DNA from: Sphingomonas sp. SORGH_AS_0950
GTDB lineage: Bacteria; Pseudomonadota; Alphaproteobacteria; Sphingomonadales; Sphingomonadaceae
DNA: 64,000 nucleotides
Assembly: GCF_030818415.1 (NCBI RefSeq)
Contig: NZ_JAUTAE010000001.1
Span: 3,126,001-3,190,000 of the forward strand
Direction: 5' to 3'
This document shows, piece by piece, positions 36,662 through 46,631 of this stretch. Each line of letters starts with the position of its first letter. Position 1 is the stretch's first letter. The notes beneath the pieces were generated by a model. That model had not been told where the DNA came from. It worked only from the letters and a program-made list of their open reading frames with translations, and did not search any database. The position numbers were made by a program, and so were the translations under genes.

Positions 36662-37465
36662 TTACGCCAGCGCGATGTCCGGCGCGTCCTCGGCCTTCAT
36701 GCCGATGACATTATACCCGGCATCGACATGGTGGATCTCGCCGGTCACGCCCGACGACAGGTCGGACAGCATGTACAGGCCAGCACCGCCCACATCCTCG
36801 ATCGTCACGGTGCGACGCAGAGGCGAGTTCAGCTCGTTCCACTTGAGGATATAGTTGAAGTCGCCGATGCCGCGCGCGGCCAGCGTCTGGATGGGACCCG
36901 CCGAGATCGCGTTGATGCGGATATTCTCCGGGCCCAGGTCGACCGCGAGATACTTCACGCTCGTCTCCAGCGCCGCCTTGGCCACGCCCATGACGTTGTA
37001 ATGCGGGATGACCTTTTCCGCGCCATAATAGGTCAGCGTCAGGATCGAGCCGCCCTCGGGCATCATCGTGCGCGCGCGCTGGGCGACCGCGACCAGCGAA
37101 TAGGCCGAGATGTTCATGGTCATCAGGAAATTGTCGAGCGTGGTGTCGTAATAGCGCCCGCGCAGCTGCGACTTGTCGGAAAAGCCGATGGCATGGACGA
37201 CGAAGTCGATCGTCGGCCATTCCGCCTTCAGGTCCTCGAACAATTTGTCGAGCGACTCCATCTCGGAGACGTCGCAGTCGAACAGGCGCGCCACGCCCAG
37301 CTGTTCCGCCAGCGGGCGGACCCGCTTTTCCATCGCCGCACCCTGATACGAAAAGGCGAGCTCCGCGCCCGCCTCCGAAAGCTGCTTGGCGATGCCCCAG
37401 GCCAGCGACTTGTCATTGGCCAGGCCCATGATGAGCCCCCGCTTGCCTGCCATCAATCCGTTCAC
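36662..37465 (-). CDS. fabI: enoyl-[acyl-carrier-protein] reductase (NADH)
   Basis: Reduces the enoyl-ACP intermediate in each round of fatty acid elongation. The 267-residue short-chain dehydrogenase variant begins LMAGKRGLIMGLANDKSLAW, with the FabI-type dinucleotide motif, and has the catalytic Tyr/Lys pattern in YYGAEKVIPHYNVMGVAKAA. The start is a GTG overlapping the upstream YihY stop (GTGA); an in-frame ATG four codons later is possible. FabI is the target of triclosan-type inhibitors. Confidence 0.96.
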   Translation of the reverse strand: MNGLMAGKRGLIMGLANDKSLAWGIAKQLSEAGAELAFSYQGAAMEKRVRPLAEQLGVARLFDCDVSEMESLDKLFEDLKAEWPTIDFVVHAIGFSDKSQLRGRYYDTTLDNFLMTMNISAYSLVAVAQRARTMMPEGGSILTLTYYGAEKVIPHYNVMGVAKAALETSVKYLAVDLGPENIRINAISAGPIQTLAARGIGDFNYILKWNELNSPLRRTVTIEDVGGAGLYMLSDLSSGVTGEIHHVDAGYNVIGMKAEDAPDIALA

Positions 37466-38433
37466 GCCGTTACCGCTCCTGCCGGTTCGCTGTCTTCAAT
37501 CGCCCTCTCTAGCGCCGGTTCGGGCGGTTCCGCCAGTGCCGCGTTCAAATGAGCGCCGAAAACCAGCCCCAGGCCGATCAGATAGAAGAACAGCAGCATC
37601 ACGACGACGCCCGCCAGGCTGCCATAGGTCAGGTCGTACCCGCCCAGTTGCGACAGCGCCCAGGGCAGCAGCGCGGTCATGCTGACCCACCAGACGGCGG
37701 TGAACAGCGCGCCGGGCCATTTGCGGCAGTTGCTCTCGCGATATTTGGACGGGGTGACCGAATAGAAGAGCATGTAGAGCGCGCCGAACATCACCGCGCC
37801 GGGGATCAGCCGCGACAGCCCGACCCAGCCTGCGACATTCTGCGCGAAGGGGACGAGGCGATAGATGAACTGCTCGGCGGCGGTCAGGATACCGGCCGCC
37901 AGGAAGGACAGCAGCGCGATGACGACCGAGGCGATGATGACCAAAGTCGAGGACAGCCGCGATCGCCAGAAGGCCGCCGTCGCCTTCACGCCGTAGGCCC
38001 GGTGGAAGATGTCGCGGATCGTCTCGATGAACCCGCCGACCGTCCACAGCCCGACCAGCCCGCCCAGCCAGAGCAGCGATCCCGTCCGCGCCGCCAGCAC
38101 GTCGCGGATCGGCTTGCGCAACAGGTCGCTGACATCGGGGGGCAGGACGTGCAGGAAGCTCTCGACCGCATGCTGCGTCTCGTTGCTCTGCCCGAACAGC
38201 GACAGGAGGGCGGCCGTGGTGATGAAGAACGGGAACACCGTCATCAACGCCAGATAGGCCAGGTTGCCCGCATGGATGAACCCGTCGTTGAAGACGCCGA
38301 TCGAGGTCCGCTTCAGGATCTCGAACGCGTACGAACCCGGCCGGACCTTGGCGAGTTGCCGGTCCAGCCCGGTTCGGGCCTTGCCCCTGTGATGCGCGCG
38401 GTCTTCGGGGGTCAGGCCATTCGGGTCGTTCAT
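37462..38433 (-). CDS. YihY/BrkB-family inner membrane protein
   Basis: A 323-residue protein with six hydrophobic segments between residues about 55 and 300 (for example FPFFITTAALLSLFGQ and VVIALLSFLAAGILTA). The family signature region DGFIHAGNLAYLALMTVFPF is present near residue 50. YihY proteins were once called ribonuclease BN in error; transport or envelope roles have been proposed but are unsettled. It is coupled to fabI by a GTGA overlap. Confidence 0.88.
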   Translation of the reverse strand: MNDPNGLTPEDRAHHRGKARTGLDRQLAKVRPGSYAFEILKRTSIGVFNDGFIHAGNLAYLALMTVFPFFITTAALLSLFGQSNETQHAVESFLHVLPPDVSDLLRKPIRDVLAARTGSLLWLGGLVGLWTVGGFIETIRDIFHRAYGVKATAAFWRSRLSSTLVIIASVVIALLSFLAAGILTAAEQFIYRLVPFAQNVAGWVGLSRLIPGAVMFGALYMLFYSVTPSKYRESNCRKWPGALFTAVWWVSMTALLPWALSQLGGYDLTYGSLAGVVVMLLFFYLIGLGLVFGAHLNAALAEPPEPALERAIEDSEPAGAVTA

Positions 38434-38440
38434 GGAACGA

Positions 38441-39379
38441 TCAGACGCCCAGCGCGGCCCTCGGGTTCCTGTCGTCGCTCCATTCGGCCGCGAAGCGTTG
38501 CAAGGCTGCATCATGGGCCGGTATGTCGACGATCAGCGTGATGAGCTGATCGCCGCGTCCGCCATCCTTGCGGTGGAAACCTTTTCCCTTCAATCGCAAC
38601 GTTTTCCCCGAACTGGTGCCCGGCGGCACGGTCAGCATCACGGGGCGCTCGACGGTGGGAACCTTCACCTTGCCACCCAGCACCGCCTCGCCCAGCGAGA
38701 TGGGCAGGTCGAGCCGGACATCGTCGCCGTCGCGGATGAAGAAGGCGTGCGGACTGACCTCGATCGCGACGATCGCATCGCCCGCGCCGCCCGGACCCGG
38801 CTCGCCCTTGCCCGCCAGACGCATCTGCGTGCCCGTCTCCACCCCGGCGGGCAGCTTCAGGTCGATCGTCTTGCCGTCGCCCAGCGTCACCCGCTGCGGG
38901 CTGAGCGTCGCGGCGTCGATGAAGGGCACCTTGAGCGCATAGGTGATCGTGTTGCCCTTGGGCGCCTCGCGACGGCCGCCGCCGCCGAAACCGCCAAAGC
39001 CGCCGCTGAACCCGCCGCGCCGCGCGCCGCCGAACATCCCCTCGAAGATGTCGGACATGTCCGCACCCTCGCCGCCAAAGTCGAACTGCTGGCGAAAGCC
39101 GCCCGCGCCGGGGCGCGGCCCCGCGCCGCCGCCACCGAAGCCAAAGGGCGCGGCGGGGTTGCCGTCGCCGTCGATCTCGCCCCGGTCGAACCGGGCGCGC
39201 TTGTCCTTGTCGTTCAGCAGGTCATAGGCGTTGGTCACCTGGCTGAACTTTTCCGCCGCCTTGGGATTGTCCTTGTTGCGGTCGGGATGCAGTTCCTTCG
39301 CCAGCTTGCGATAGGCTTTCTTGATATCGGCTTCGCTGGCCGTGCGGCTTACGCCCAGCGTCTGATATGGATCGGCCAC
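38441..39379 (-). CDS. CbpA-like DnaJ co-chaperone
   Basis: A 312-residue type II J-domain protein. The J domain occupies residues 1–70 with the HPD motif in [20 protein letters not shown]; a long Gly/Phe-rich linker follows (about 75–135), then the two beta-sandwich client-binding domains. The CxxCxGxG zinc centre of true DnaJ is absent, so it is a CbpA-like DnaK partner and not the housekeeping DnaJ. It ends just before the YihY gene. Confidence 0.92.
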   Translation of the reverse strand: MADPYQTLGVSRTASEADIKKAYRKLAKELHPDRNKDNPKAAEKFSQVTNAYDLLNDKDKRARFDRGEIDGDGNPAAPFGFGGGGAGPRPGAGGFRQQFDFGGEGADMSDIFEGMFGGARRGGFSGGFGGFGGGGRREAPKGNTITYALKVPFIDAATLSPQRVTLGDGKTIDLKLPAGVETGTQMRLAGKGEPGPGGAGDAIVAIEVSPHAFFIRDGDDVRLDLPISLGEAVLGGKVKVPTVERPVMLTVPPGTSSGKTLRLKGKGFHRKDGGRGDQLITLIVDIPAHDAALQRFAAEWSDDRNPRAALGV

Positions 39380-39478
39380 TCTTGTCCCCGTTGCCAGTGT
39401 ATTACCGATCTATGTGGGGAAGTCCGCACCGGAGCGCAATCCGTCTCCCATGCGTTGCAGCATCGAAGGAGACGGATC

Positions 39479-39724
39479 ATGACCCAGCCGATGCAGGCGA
39501 CCGGCAAAGACGGCAAGATGGGCGACGCCAAGAAAGGCGCCCCCGACGGCGTATCCGACGCGCCCGGCAAGCATGGCGGCGAAAGCCAGGGCGGCGGTTA
39601 CGAAGGCGTGCCCGAGCGCGAGGGCGATTTCCACGGCGGCCAGAGCGGCGCGGCCTATCACGGCACGGGCGGCCATCCCGACCCCGACAAGGACAATCCC
39701 AATGCGGTGACGGAAGAGGGCTAA
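39479..39724 (+). CDS. small hydrophilic Gly-rich hypothetical protein
   Basis: An 81-residue, highly charged protein with no hydrophobic core, rich in Gly, Asp, Lys and His (for example GKHGGESQGGGYEGVPE and YHGTGGHPDPDKDNPN). It has the look of a disordered stress-related small protein but no family is known to me. AAGGAGACGG seven bases before the ATG is a strong ribosome binding site, which supports it being real. It diverges from the CbpA-like gene. Confidence 0.65.
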   Translation: MTQPMQATGKDGKMGDAKKGAPDGVSDAPGKHGGESQGGGYEGVPEREGDFHGGQSGAAYHGTGGHPDPDKDNPNAVTEEG

Positions 39725-39736
39725 AACCCCAACCCC

Positions 39737-39770
39737 CGTTCAGCCTGAGCGAAGTCGAAGGCCAAGGGAT
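39737..39770. repeat. single arm of family C repeat (copy 2)
   Basis: CGTTCAGCCTGAGCGAAGTC followed by GAAGGCCAAGGGAT, matching one arm of the paired repeats at 34245 and 60742. The other arm is missing or degraded. Confidence 0.7.
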
Positions 39771-39830
39771 TCGGTCTGACGCCGGTCTGCGCCCTTTGCT
39801 CCGTTCGAACGGTGGCGAGGCGGAGGCCGG

Positions 39831-40724
39831 CTACCCCGCCACCATCTCCCCGACCGGCGCGACGTCGACGCTGACGTCCATCTTCTGCGCGCCCGAGCCC
39901 AGCACCACGCCATCGACTGGCGCGATCTCGGCATAGTCGCGGCCGACCGCGACGATGATATGGTCGCCCGCCATCCAGATGCCGTTGGTCGGATCGACCC
40001 CGACCCAGCCGCGTTCGGGCCCGCACCAGATCAGCACCCAGGCATGGGTCGCATCCGCCCCCACCAGCCGGGGCTGGCCCGGCGGCGGCAAAGTGCGGAT
40101 ATAGCCCGAGGCATAGGCCGCCGGAATCCCCGCAGCGCGCAGGCCGGTGATCATGATCTGCGCGAAATCCTGGCACACGCCGCGCCGCTGGCGAAACGCC
40201 TCGGCCGGGGGCGTGTCGACCAGGGTGGCGGCGGGGTCGAAGGCGAATTCGCGCTGGATGCGCCCCGCCAGCGCGAACCCGGCCTCCAGCGCGCCACGCT
40301 CCGGCGACAGGTCGGGGGCGCACCATTCGGCGATGGCGGGATCGAGCGGGATCAGCGCCGAGGGAAAGATGTAATTGGCCGGGCCCGCCGCCGACAGGTC
40401 GCGGCTCGACCGGGCGAGCGCGGACACCTCGGCCAGCGTCGGGTCGCCGGGCGAGGGCATCGGCACCGGCCGGTCGACCACCATATGCGCGCGGCTTTCG
40501 ATCGTCAGGCTGCGCACCGGCCGGTCGACGACCAGCCGGGTGACATGCGCCAACCCCGCCTCGGCGCGTGCGGTGCGGGTGCGGCCGACCGGCTCGACGA
40601 TCAGGTCATAGGCCTCCAGCGTCTGGCCCGGCCAGTCGATCGGCTTCAGCCGCAGGTTGCAGCGCGCATATTTGACCTGCGCGCCGTAATCGAAGCGCGT
40701 GATGTGGCGGATGTCGTAGATCAT
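39831..40724 (-). CDS. transglutaminase-like cysteine peptidase family protein
   Basis: A 297-residue protein of the bacterial transglutaminase-like family. An N-terminal beta domain starts MIYDIRHITRFDYGAQVKYA; the catalytic Cys-His-Asp triad is in RRGVCQDFAQIMITGLRA, VGADATHAWVLIW and VGVDPTNGIW. Family members act as peptidases or amide-bond-forming enzymes. Its ATG overlaps the stop of the ATP-grasp/alpha-E gene (ATGA). The three activities recur together in bacteria and are thought to make or process a peptide or peptide-like tag; the product is unknown. Confidence 0.92.
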   Translation of the reverse strand: MIYDIRHITRFDYGAQVKYARCNLRLKPIDWPGQTLEAYDLIVEPVGRTRTARAEAGLAHVTRLVVDRPVRSLTIESRAHMVVDRPVPMPSPGDPTLAEVSALARSSRDLSAAGPANYIFPSALIPLDPAIAEWCAPDLSPERGALEAGFALAGRIQREFAFDPAATLVDTPPAEAFRQRRGVCQDFAQIMITGLRAAGIPAAYASGYIRTLPPPGQPRLVGADATHAWVLIWCGPERGWVGVDPTNGIWMAGDHIIVAVGRDYAEIAPVDGVVLGSGAQKMDVSVDVAPVGEMVAG

Positions 40725-43177
40725 GCCAGTGTCAATCCGCCCGCCCGCAAAGGCTCGGCTCCCTGCAGGAAATAGCGGCGCGCGATCGCCTCGGAGAGCA
40801 GGCCCAGCCGCCGCTCGACATCGCCCAGCGTATCGGCGTCCAGGGTGCGCGCATCCTGGGTCTCGACGGCGGCGCGGATGGCGACGGCCAGCGCCTGTTG
40901 CGGCTCGGCCATGTCGTCGTCGGACAGGACCGGCAGCCGCGACAGGCAGTCGGCGATGCGCGCGGTCTGATAGGCGAGCGCGCGCGGGTTGTTGGGGTCG
41001 AGCGCGACCAGATCGACCACCGCGACACGCGCCAGTCCGGTCGGATAACGCTGGCGATAGCTGATCTGGCTGTTGGCGAGGTCGAGCAGCGTCGACAGGT
41101 CGTCCGCCGAAGCCCCCGCCATGCCGAACAGCCGCGTCGCGCGCGCCACTGCCATCGCCCGCTCCACCCGGCGGCCGAGATCGTGGAAACGCCAGGCGGT
41201 GGTGCGGACCATATGCTCGGCCGACAGCCCGGCGATGGCGGCATAGCGGCGCTGGAGCGACCCCGCCCGGTCGAGCATTCCGGCATGGCTGGGGAAGGGC
41301 GCCTCCAGCAACCGAACCATGTCGGCGGACAGGCGATCGCGCGACCCCTCGCTGATCCCGCGCGCCAGCCGGTTGATCCGCGCGACCGAGTGCCAGGCCT
41401 CGTCCTCCATCGCGGTGCGGGCGAACTGGGTGAGGGCGGCGCGGTGCAGGCTGTCGGGATGCGGCGCGGCGCCGCCGCCGGTGATCAGCCCGACCAGCCG
41501 TCCGACGGTGCGCGGGTCGAGCGCCGCGCCGCCATCGACGTCGATCGAATTGCCCAGCATCACCCGGATCGCGGCGAGCAGCGCCTCGCCACGCTCCAGA
41601 TACCGGCCCAGCCAGTAGAAATTGTCGGCGACCCGGCTGGGCAAGGTCCCCGGATTGCGCCGGACATGCAGCGAATCGGGCGCGGCGAGCAGCGACATCG
41701 GCGCCACCGGGTCCGGCCCATGGACGCAGACATCGGCGGACCACAGCCCTTCGCCGATCATCGCGGCGGTGGCTTCCGGATGGTCGCCGATCCGGCCGAA
41801 GCCGCCGGGCAGGACGATCCAGCGCCCCTCGGCATCGCGCGCGGCGAAGACCCGCAGGGTGAAGGGGCGGGGCTCCAGCCGGTCGCCGATGACGACGGGC
41901 ATGGTCGACAGCCGCACCATCTCCTGCCCGACATAATCCTGCGGGCGGCGGGCCATGTCGGCGAGCAATGTCGCGCGCTCCCCGGCCGACAGGGTCGCGC
42001 CCGGCCGCGCGCCCTCCGGCAGGCCGAGCGGCCGGGGGCCGAAGGCGGGGGCGATCAGCAGCCGGTCGAGATGCGCGGCGACATGCCCGGCCTGTGCTGG
42101 ACCGCCGCACCACCAGGTCGCGATATTGGGCAGTTTGAGCGGCGCGCCCGCCAGCTTTTGCGACAATGCGGGCAGGAAGGCGGAGAAGGCCGGGCTTTCC
42201 AGCACGCCCGCGCCCGGCGCGTTGGCCAGCACCACCTGTCCTTCGGCATAGGCGTCGATCAGGCCGGGCACGCCGATCTGCGAATGGCTGTCGAACGCCA
42301 GCGGGTCGAGCAGCCGGGGATCGAGCCGCCGCCACAGCGCGTCGATCCGCTTGAGCCCCCCGACCGTGCGGACATAGACCTGCCCCTCGATCGCGGCCAG
42401 GTCGGCGCCCTCGACCAGCAACAGCCCCAGATAGCGCGCCAGATGCGCCTGTTCGGGATAGCTGGGGTTGAAACGGCCGGGGGTCAGCAGGCCGATGCGC
42501 GGATCGGCGCGACGGCATTGCGCCGCCAGCCCCGCGCGGAAGGCGGCGAAGAAGGGGGCATGACGTTGGACGTTCAGCCGGTTCTGGAGCCCGCCGAGCG
42601 TCCGGCTGACCGCTAGCCGGTTTTCCAGCGCATAGCCCGCGCCAGCCGGGTTGCGCAGGTGATCGGCCAGCACCCGCCATTCGCCGTCCGGCCCGCGCGC
42701 CAAGTCGAAGGCGACGAAGCTGAGATGATGCCCGCCCGGCGGCGTCACCCCGACCATGGGCCGCAGGAAATAGGGGCTGCCGGTCGCGAGCGCCGCGGGG
42801 ATATGCCCCTCGGCCACCAGATCGCCGGGGCCGTAGAGATCGGCGAGGATCGTCTCCAGCAGTTCGGCACGCTGGACCACGCCCGCCTCGATCCCCGCCC
42901 ATTCGGCGGTGTCGATCAACAGGGGCACGGGCGAGACGGGCCAGGGGCGCTCGTCGGTCTCGCCGATGATGCGGAACCCCGTGCCGATATCGGCGGCGTG
43001 GCGCTGCACCCGCTCGCGCGCATGGGCCAGGTTGCTGGCGACGGCGGCCAGTTCCTCGAGCATCGCGGGCCAGGCCGGGTCGGTCGATCCCGCCAGCACG
43101 TCCGAGGGCGTCGCGATGCTGCGATAGGTGGCGATCCAGGCGGCGGCCTGCGCGGGGCTGTCCTCGGATGGGTCCAT
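40721..43177 (-). CDS. circularly permuted ATP-grasp ligase fused to alpha-E domain
   Basis: An 818-residue fusion. Residues about 60–490 are a circularly permuted type 2 ATP-grasp domain (LYGPGDLVAEGHIPAALATG, GLLTPGRFNPSYPEQAHLAR and PQDYVGQEMVRLSTMPVV), expected to ligate an amine to a carboxylate with ATP. Residues about 510–810 are an alpha-E (DUF403) helical domain starting LPSRVADNFYWLGRYLERGE. In many genomes these are separate adjacent genes; the fusion here shows they act together. Coupled by ATGA to a transglutaminase gene. Start chosen at ATG 43177 (MDPSEDSPAQ); a TTG at 43207 would add ten residues. Confidence 0.9.
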   Translation of the reverse strand: MDPSEDSPAQAAAWIATYRSIATPSDVLAGSTDPAWPAMLEELAAVASNLAHARERVQRHAADIGTGFRIIGETDERPWPVSPVPLLIDTAEWAGIEAGVVQRAELLETILADLYGPGDLVAEGHIPAALATGSPYFLRPMVGVTPPGGHHLSFVAFDLARGPDGEWRVLADHLRNPAGAGYALENRLAVSRTLGGLQNRLNVQRHAPFFAAFRAGLAAQCRRADPRIGLLTPGRFNPSYPEQAHLARYLGLLLVEGADLAAIEGQVYVRTVGGLKRIDALWRRLDPRLLDPLAFDSHSQIGVPGLIDAYAEGQVVLANAPGAGVLESPAFSAFLPALSQKLAGAPLKLPNIATWWCGGPAQAGHVAAHLDRLLIAPAFGPRPLGLPEGARPGATLSAGERATLLADMARRPQDYVGQEMVRLSTMPVVIGDRLEPRPFTLRVFAARDAEGRWIVLPGGFGRIGDHPEATAAMIGEGLWSADVCVHGPDPVAPMSLLAAPDSLHVRRNPGTLPSRVADNFYWLGRYLERGEALLAAIRVMLGNSIDVDGGAALDPRTVGRLVGLITGGGAAPHPDSLHRAALTQFARTAMEDEAWHSVARINRLARGISEGSRDRLSADMVRLLEAPFPSHAGMLDRAGSLQRRYAAIAGLSAEHMVRTTAWRFHDLGRRVERAMAVARATRLFGMAGASADDLSTLLDLANSQISYRQRYPTGLARVAVVDLVALDPNNPRALAYQTARIADCLSRLPVLSDDDMAEPQQALAVAIRAAVETQDARTLDADTLGDVERRLGLLSEAIARRYFLQGAEPLRAGGLTLA

Positions 43178-43222
43178 CGGGCGGGGAAAATCGCCGTATC
43201 CGCCCAAGGTTGCAACAGGCGA

Positions 43223-45667
43223 TTAGAGATCGGGCAGGATTTGATCCGCGACCCCCCAGCCGCGGAGGGCGGCGCCGTCGGCGCGCGCGACCAGTTCGGC
43301 GGCATCGCGGATGGTCCAGCGCGCCGCCCGGTCGATCGCGTCCAGCTCGCGCCACGCCACCGGGGCGGCCACCGGCGCCCCGGCCCGTGCCCGCGCCGAA
43401 TAGGGCATGACCGCCGTCGCGCCGCGCTGGTTGCGCAGCCAGTCGATGAAGATGCGGCCCTTGCGCTTGGCCTTGGTCATGACCGCGACGAAGCGTCCCG
43501 GATCGCTCTGCGCCAGCGCCTTGGCGAAACGCTCGGCAAAGTCCGATACGGCAGGCCAGTCGGCATCGGGCGTCAGCGGCACGACGACATGCACGCCCTT
43601 GCCCCCCGACAGCATCGCGAAGCTCGTCAGCCCCAGTTCGGCCAGCTGGTCGTGGATATGCACGGCGGCGCGCTTCACCTCGTCGAACGACACGCTGGGA
43701 TCGGGATCGAGGTCGAAGATCATCCGGTCGGGCTGTTCCAGCGCGGCGATGCCCGCGCCCCAGCCATGGAATTCAATCGACCCCATCTGGATACAGGCGC
43801 GCAGGCCCTCCGCATCCTCGACATAGAGATAGGGTTCGGTGCCGCCGTCCTTCTCGCGGATCGGCACCGAAAGGACCTGCGGCCCGAAACTGCCCGCGTC
43901 ATGCTTCTGGAAGAAACAGGCCCGCGCGCGGCCTTGCGGACAGCGGACCAGGCTGACCGGCCGCCGCGCGACCCAGGGAAGCATCAGCGGCGCGACGGTC
44001 GCGACATAATCGGCCAGATCGCCCTTGGTCAGGTCGCTGTCGGGAAAGATCACCCGGTCGGGATGGGTGATCGTGACCGCGCTTTCGCCCGACGAGGAAG
44101 CGGGGGTGGGGGCGGGGCGTTCCTCGACCACCTGATCGGCGGGCTTGTCCTCGCGCAGCCCGATGAAGCTGGGATGGCGGAGCAGGCCATCGGGCGTCGT
44201 CTCGGTAAAGGCGATCTCGGCGACCAGATCGGGGCGGACCCACTTGGCCCCCCGCACCATGGCGCGCGGCGCCTCGACGGTCGCGGTCCGGCGGGCGCGG
44301 GCGTCGAGCAGGCGGCGGAGTTCGTCCATCCGCGCCGCCGTGAAGCCGGTGCCGACCTTGCCGACATAGGTCAGCTTGCCGTCGCGGTTCACGCCCAGCA
44401 GCAGCGACTTGAACCCGCGCCGCGCCTTGTCCGAGGGGAGCCAACCGATAATGACGAATTCCTGCCGCCTCAGGCATTTGGCCTTCAGCCAGTCGCGGCT
44501 CCGGCCGCCGGGATAGCGGCTGTCGGCGCGTTTGGAGACGACGCCCTCCAGCCCCTCGGCACACAGCCTGTCGAACAGCGCCTCGCCGGAGCCCGTGACA
44601 TGTTCGGCGAACCGGATCGTCTCGTCGCCGTCGGGCACGATCGCGCGCAGCCGCTCCTTGCGCTGGACCAGCGGCAGCTCGGCCAGATCCTCGCCGTCGA
44701 GCGAGAGCAGGTCGAAGGCGAACAGGCTCATCGGTTTGTCGCTGCCGATCGCGTCCTTCAGCGTCGAGAAGTCGGGCCGTCCGTCCTTGAACGCGACGAT
44801 CTCGCCATCGATCAGCGCCGAGGTGACGGGCAGGTCGGCCGCCGCCGCGACGATGCCGGGAAACTTGTCGCTCCAGTCCAGCCCGTTGCGGGTGAACACC
44901 TGCGCCTTCCCGCCGCCGACCGCGATCAGCGCGCGATAGCCGTCATATTTGATCTCGTGCAGCCAGCCCTGGCCTGCGGGCACCCGGTCGACCAGCGTGC
45001 ACAGCGCCGGGGGCTGGAACGCCGGCGGCGCGGCTTTTTTCGCCTTCGTCCGGCGCGGGGTGGGCTTCGCCTTTCCGGCGGGCTTTGCCTTGGCCGGTTT
45101 CCCCTCGGCGATCTGCGCCATGGTCCGCCCGGTCGACACGCTGGTCAGCGCCTGATCGGTCAGCGTGTCGGTGCCCCCGGCCTGCGCATCGGCCACTTTG
45201 CGGAGCAGCCAGTTCTCGCGCTTCTCCCGGCCGCGCGGCTTCATGCGGACCAGCAGCCATTCGCCCTTCATCCGCTCGCCATCGAGGATGAAGTGGAGAT
45301 GCCCGTCCTCCAGATCGGCGGCGCTCTTGCCCGCGACCGGCGACCAGGTGCCGCGATCCCACAGCATCACCGTGCCGCCGCCATATTCGCCCGAAGGGAT
45401 CGTGCCCTCGAACGTCGCATAGGATAGCGGATGGTCCTCGGTCCTGACCGCCAGCCGTTTCTCGTCCGGGTCCAGGCTCGGCCCGCGCGTCACCGCCCAG
45501 CTCTTGAGCACGCCGTCCACCTCCAGCCGGAAGTCCCAGTGGAGCCGCGTCGCGTCATGCTTCTGCACGATGAAGCTGTTGCCGCTGCCGGGTTCCAGCG
45601 TCCCCGCAGGCTCGGCGGTGCGGGTGAAGTCGCGCTTGGCGTTATAGCGGGCGAGCGGATCAGCCAT
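43223..45667 (-). CDS. ligD: multifunctional NHEJ DNA ligase LigD
   Basis: An 814-residue end-joining enzyme with domain order phosphoesterase–ligase–polymerase, as in Pseudomonas. The PE domain (about 30–180) has [18 protein letters not shown] and [16 protein letters not shown]. After a basic Lys/Pro/Ala linker comes the ATP-dependent ligase with catalytic Lys in [16 protein letters not shown]. The C-terminal primase-like polymerase (about 520–810) has the metal-binding pair in [17 protein letters not shown]. Its start overlaps the ku stop by eight bases. Confidence 0.96.
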   Translation of the reverse strand: MADPLARYNAKRDFTRTAEPAGTLEPGSGNSFIVQKHDATRLHWDFRLEVDGVLKSWAVTRGPSLDPDEKRLAVRTEDHPLSYATFEGTIPSGEYGGGTVMLWDRGTWSPVAGKSAADLEDGHLHFILDGERMKGEWLLVRMKPRGREKRENWLLRKVADAQAGGTDTLTDQALTSVSTGRTMAQIAEGKPAKAKPAGKAKPTPRRTKAKKAAPPAFQPPALCTLVDRVPAGQGWLHEIKYDGYRALIAVGGGKAQVFTRNGLDWSDKFPGIVAAAADLPVTSALIDGEIVAFKDGRPDFSTLKDAIGSDKPMSLFAFDLLSLDGEDLAELPLVQRKERLRAIVPDGDETIRFAEHVTGSGEALFDRLCAEGLEGVVSKRADSRYPGGRSRDWLKAKCLRRQEFVIIGWLPSDKARRGFKSLLLGVNRDGKLTYVGKVGTGFTAARMDELRRLLDARARRTATVEAPRAMVRGAKWVRPDLVAEIAFTETTPDGLLRHPSFIGLREDKPADQVVEERPAPTPASSSGESAVTITHPDRVIFPDSDLTKGDLADYVATVAPLMLPWVARRPVSLVRCPQGRARACFFQKHDAGSFGPQVLSVPIREKDGGTEPYLYVEDAEGLRACIQMGSIEFHGWGAGIAALEQPDRMIFDLDPDPSVSFDEVKRAAVHIHDQLAELGLTSFAMLSGGKGVHVVVPLTPDADWPAVSDFAERFAKALAQSDPGRFVAVMTKAKRKGRIFIDWLRNQRGATAVMPYSARARAGAPVAAPVAWRELDAIDRAARWTIRDAAELVARADGAALRGWGVADQILPDL

Positions 45668-46547
45668 GTTTGCGCGCCGGGGCCTTGCGGGCGGGCTTCT
45701 TGGCGGGCGCCTTGCGCGTCGTCTTGGCCGGGGCCTTGCGCGGGCGGCTGCGCGTCTCGCCGGTCTCCATCGATTGCTTCAGCGCCGCCATCAGGTCGGC
45801 GACATGGCCGCCGGAGCGCGCGGGCGCGTCATCCTCGTCCTCGATGATCTTCCGGCCCTTGGCCTTGCGCTTGCGTTCGATCAGGCGGTGAAGCGCCTCG
45901 ACATAATGGTCGTGGAACTGCTTGGGGTCGAAGGGGCCCGACTTCTTCTCGATCAGCGCTTCGGCCAGCTCGAGCAGTTCGGCATCGGGCTTGGCATCGC
46001 CGATATCGCCGAAAAACCCTTGCGCCTTGTTCACCTCGTCCGCGTAGCGCAAAGTCTCCAGGATCAGCCCGCGCCCGCACGGCCGAAGCGACACGATATA
46101 TTCGCGACCCCGCAGCGCCAGCTGGCCGAGCCCGACCTTGCCCGTCCGCTTCAACGCCTCGCGCAGGACGATGAACGCTTCCTCGGCCAGATCGTCGGCG
46201 GGGACGACGAAATAGGGGCGTTCGTAATAGAGGACGTTGATCTCGCCCGCATCGACGAAGCGGGTCAGCTCCAGCGTCTTCTTCGACTCCAGCTTGACCG
46301 CGTCGATCTCGTCCTGGTCGAGCAGGACATAATCGCCCTTGGCGACCTGATAGCCCTTCACGATGTCGTCGGTGTCGACCGGGCCGATGTCGCTGACGAC
46401 CTTTTCGTAATGGATCGGCTTGCCGCTGGGTTCGTGGATCTGCTTGAACTGGATGGTCGCGCCGCTTTTGGTCGCGGGATACAGCTCGACCGGGATCGAC
46501 ACGAGGGCGAGGCGGATCTGACCCTGCCAGTAAGCGCGTGCGGGCAT
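45660..46547 (-). CDS. ku: Ku homodimer DNA end-binding protein
   Basis: A 295-residue bacterial Ku that rings double-strand ends and recruits LigD. The core starts [20 protein letters not shown] and includes [20 protein letters not shown]. The C-terminus is a Lys/Arg/Ala/Pro-rich tail ([17 protein letters not shown]) that probably adds DNA binding. It overlaps ligD, so the two are made together. It is divergent from pdxH with about 85 bases between starts. Confidence 0.96.
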   Translation of the reverse strand: MPARAYWQGQIRLALVSIPVELYPATKSGATIQFKQIHEPSGKPIHYEKVVSDIGPVDTDDIVKGYQVAKGDYVLLDQDEIDAVKLESKKTLELTRFVDAGEINVLYYERPYFVVPADDLAEEAFIVLREALKRTGKVGLGQLALRGREYIVSLRPCGRGLILETLRYADEVNKAQGFFGDIGDAKPDAELLELAEALIEKKSGPFDPKQFHDHYVEALHRLIERKRKAKGRKIIEDEDDAPARSGGHVADLMAALKQSMETGETRSRPRKAPAKTTRKAPAKKPARKAPARKHG

Positions 46548-46631
46548 TGGGAATTTCTCCGTTGCGTAACGGGACCAATGACGGACCCTGCGTTTCCGTT
46601 CCCGACATTGGTTTTCGTCGGCCACAGGCGT

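Noticed and set aside
39831-43355. Minus-strand frame of 1174 codons suggesting a giant transglutaminase fusion
   Set aside because: Only the last 297 codons encode transglutaminase. The rest is an out-of-frame reading of the ATP-grasp/alpha-E gene, which has its own ATGA-coupled start and stop.
42659-45427. 922-codon plus-strand frame across the ATP-grasp and ligD genes
   Set aside because: Shadow of the two minus-strand genes; no motifs.
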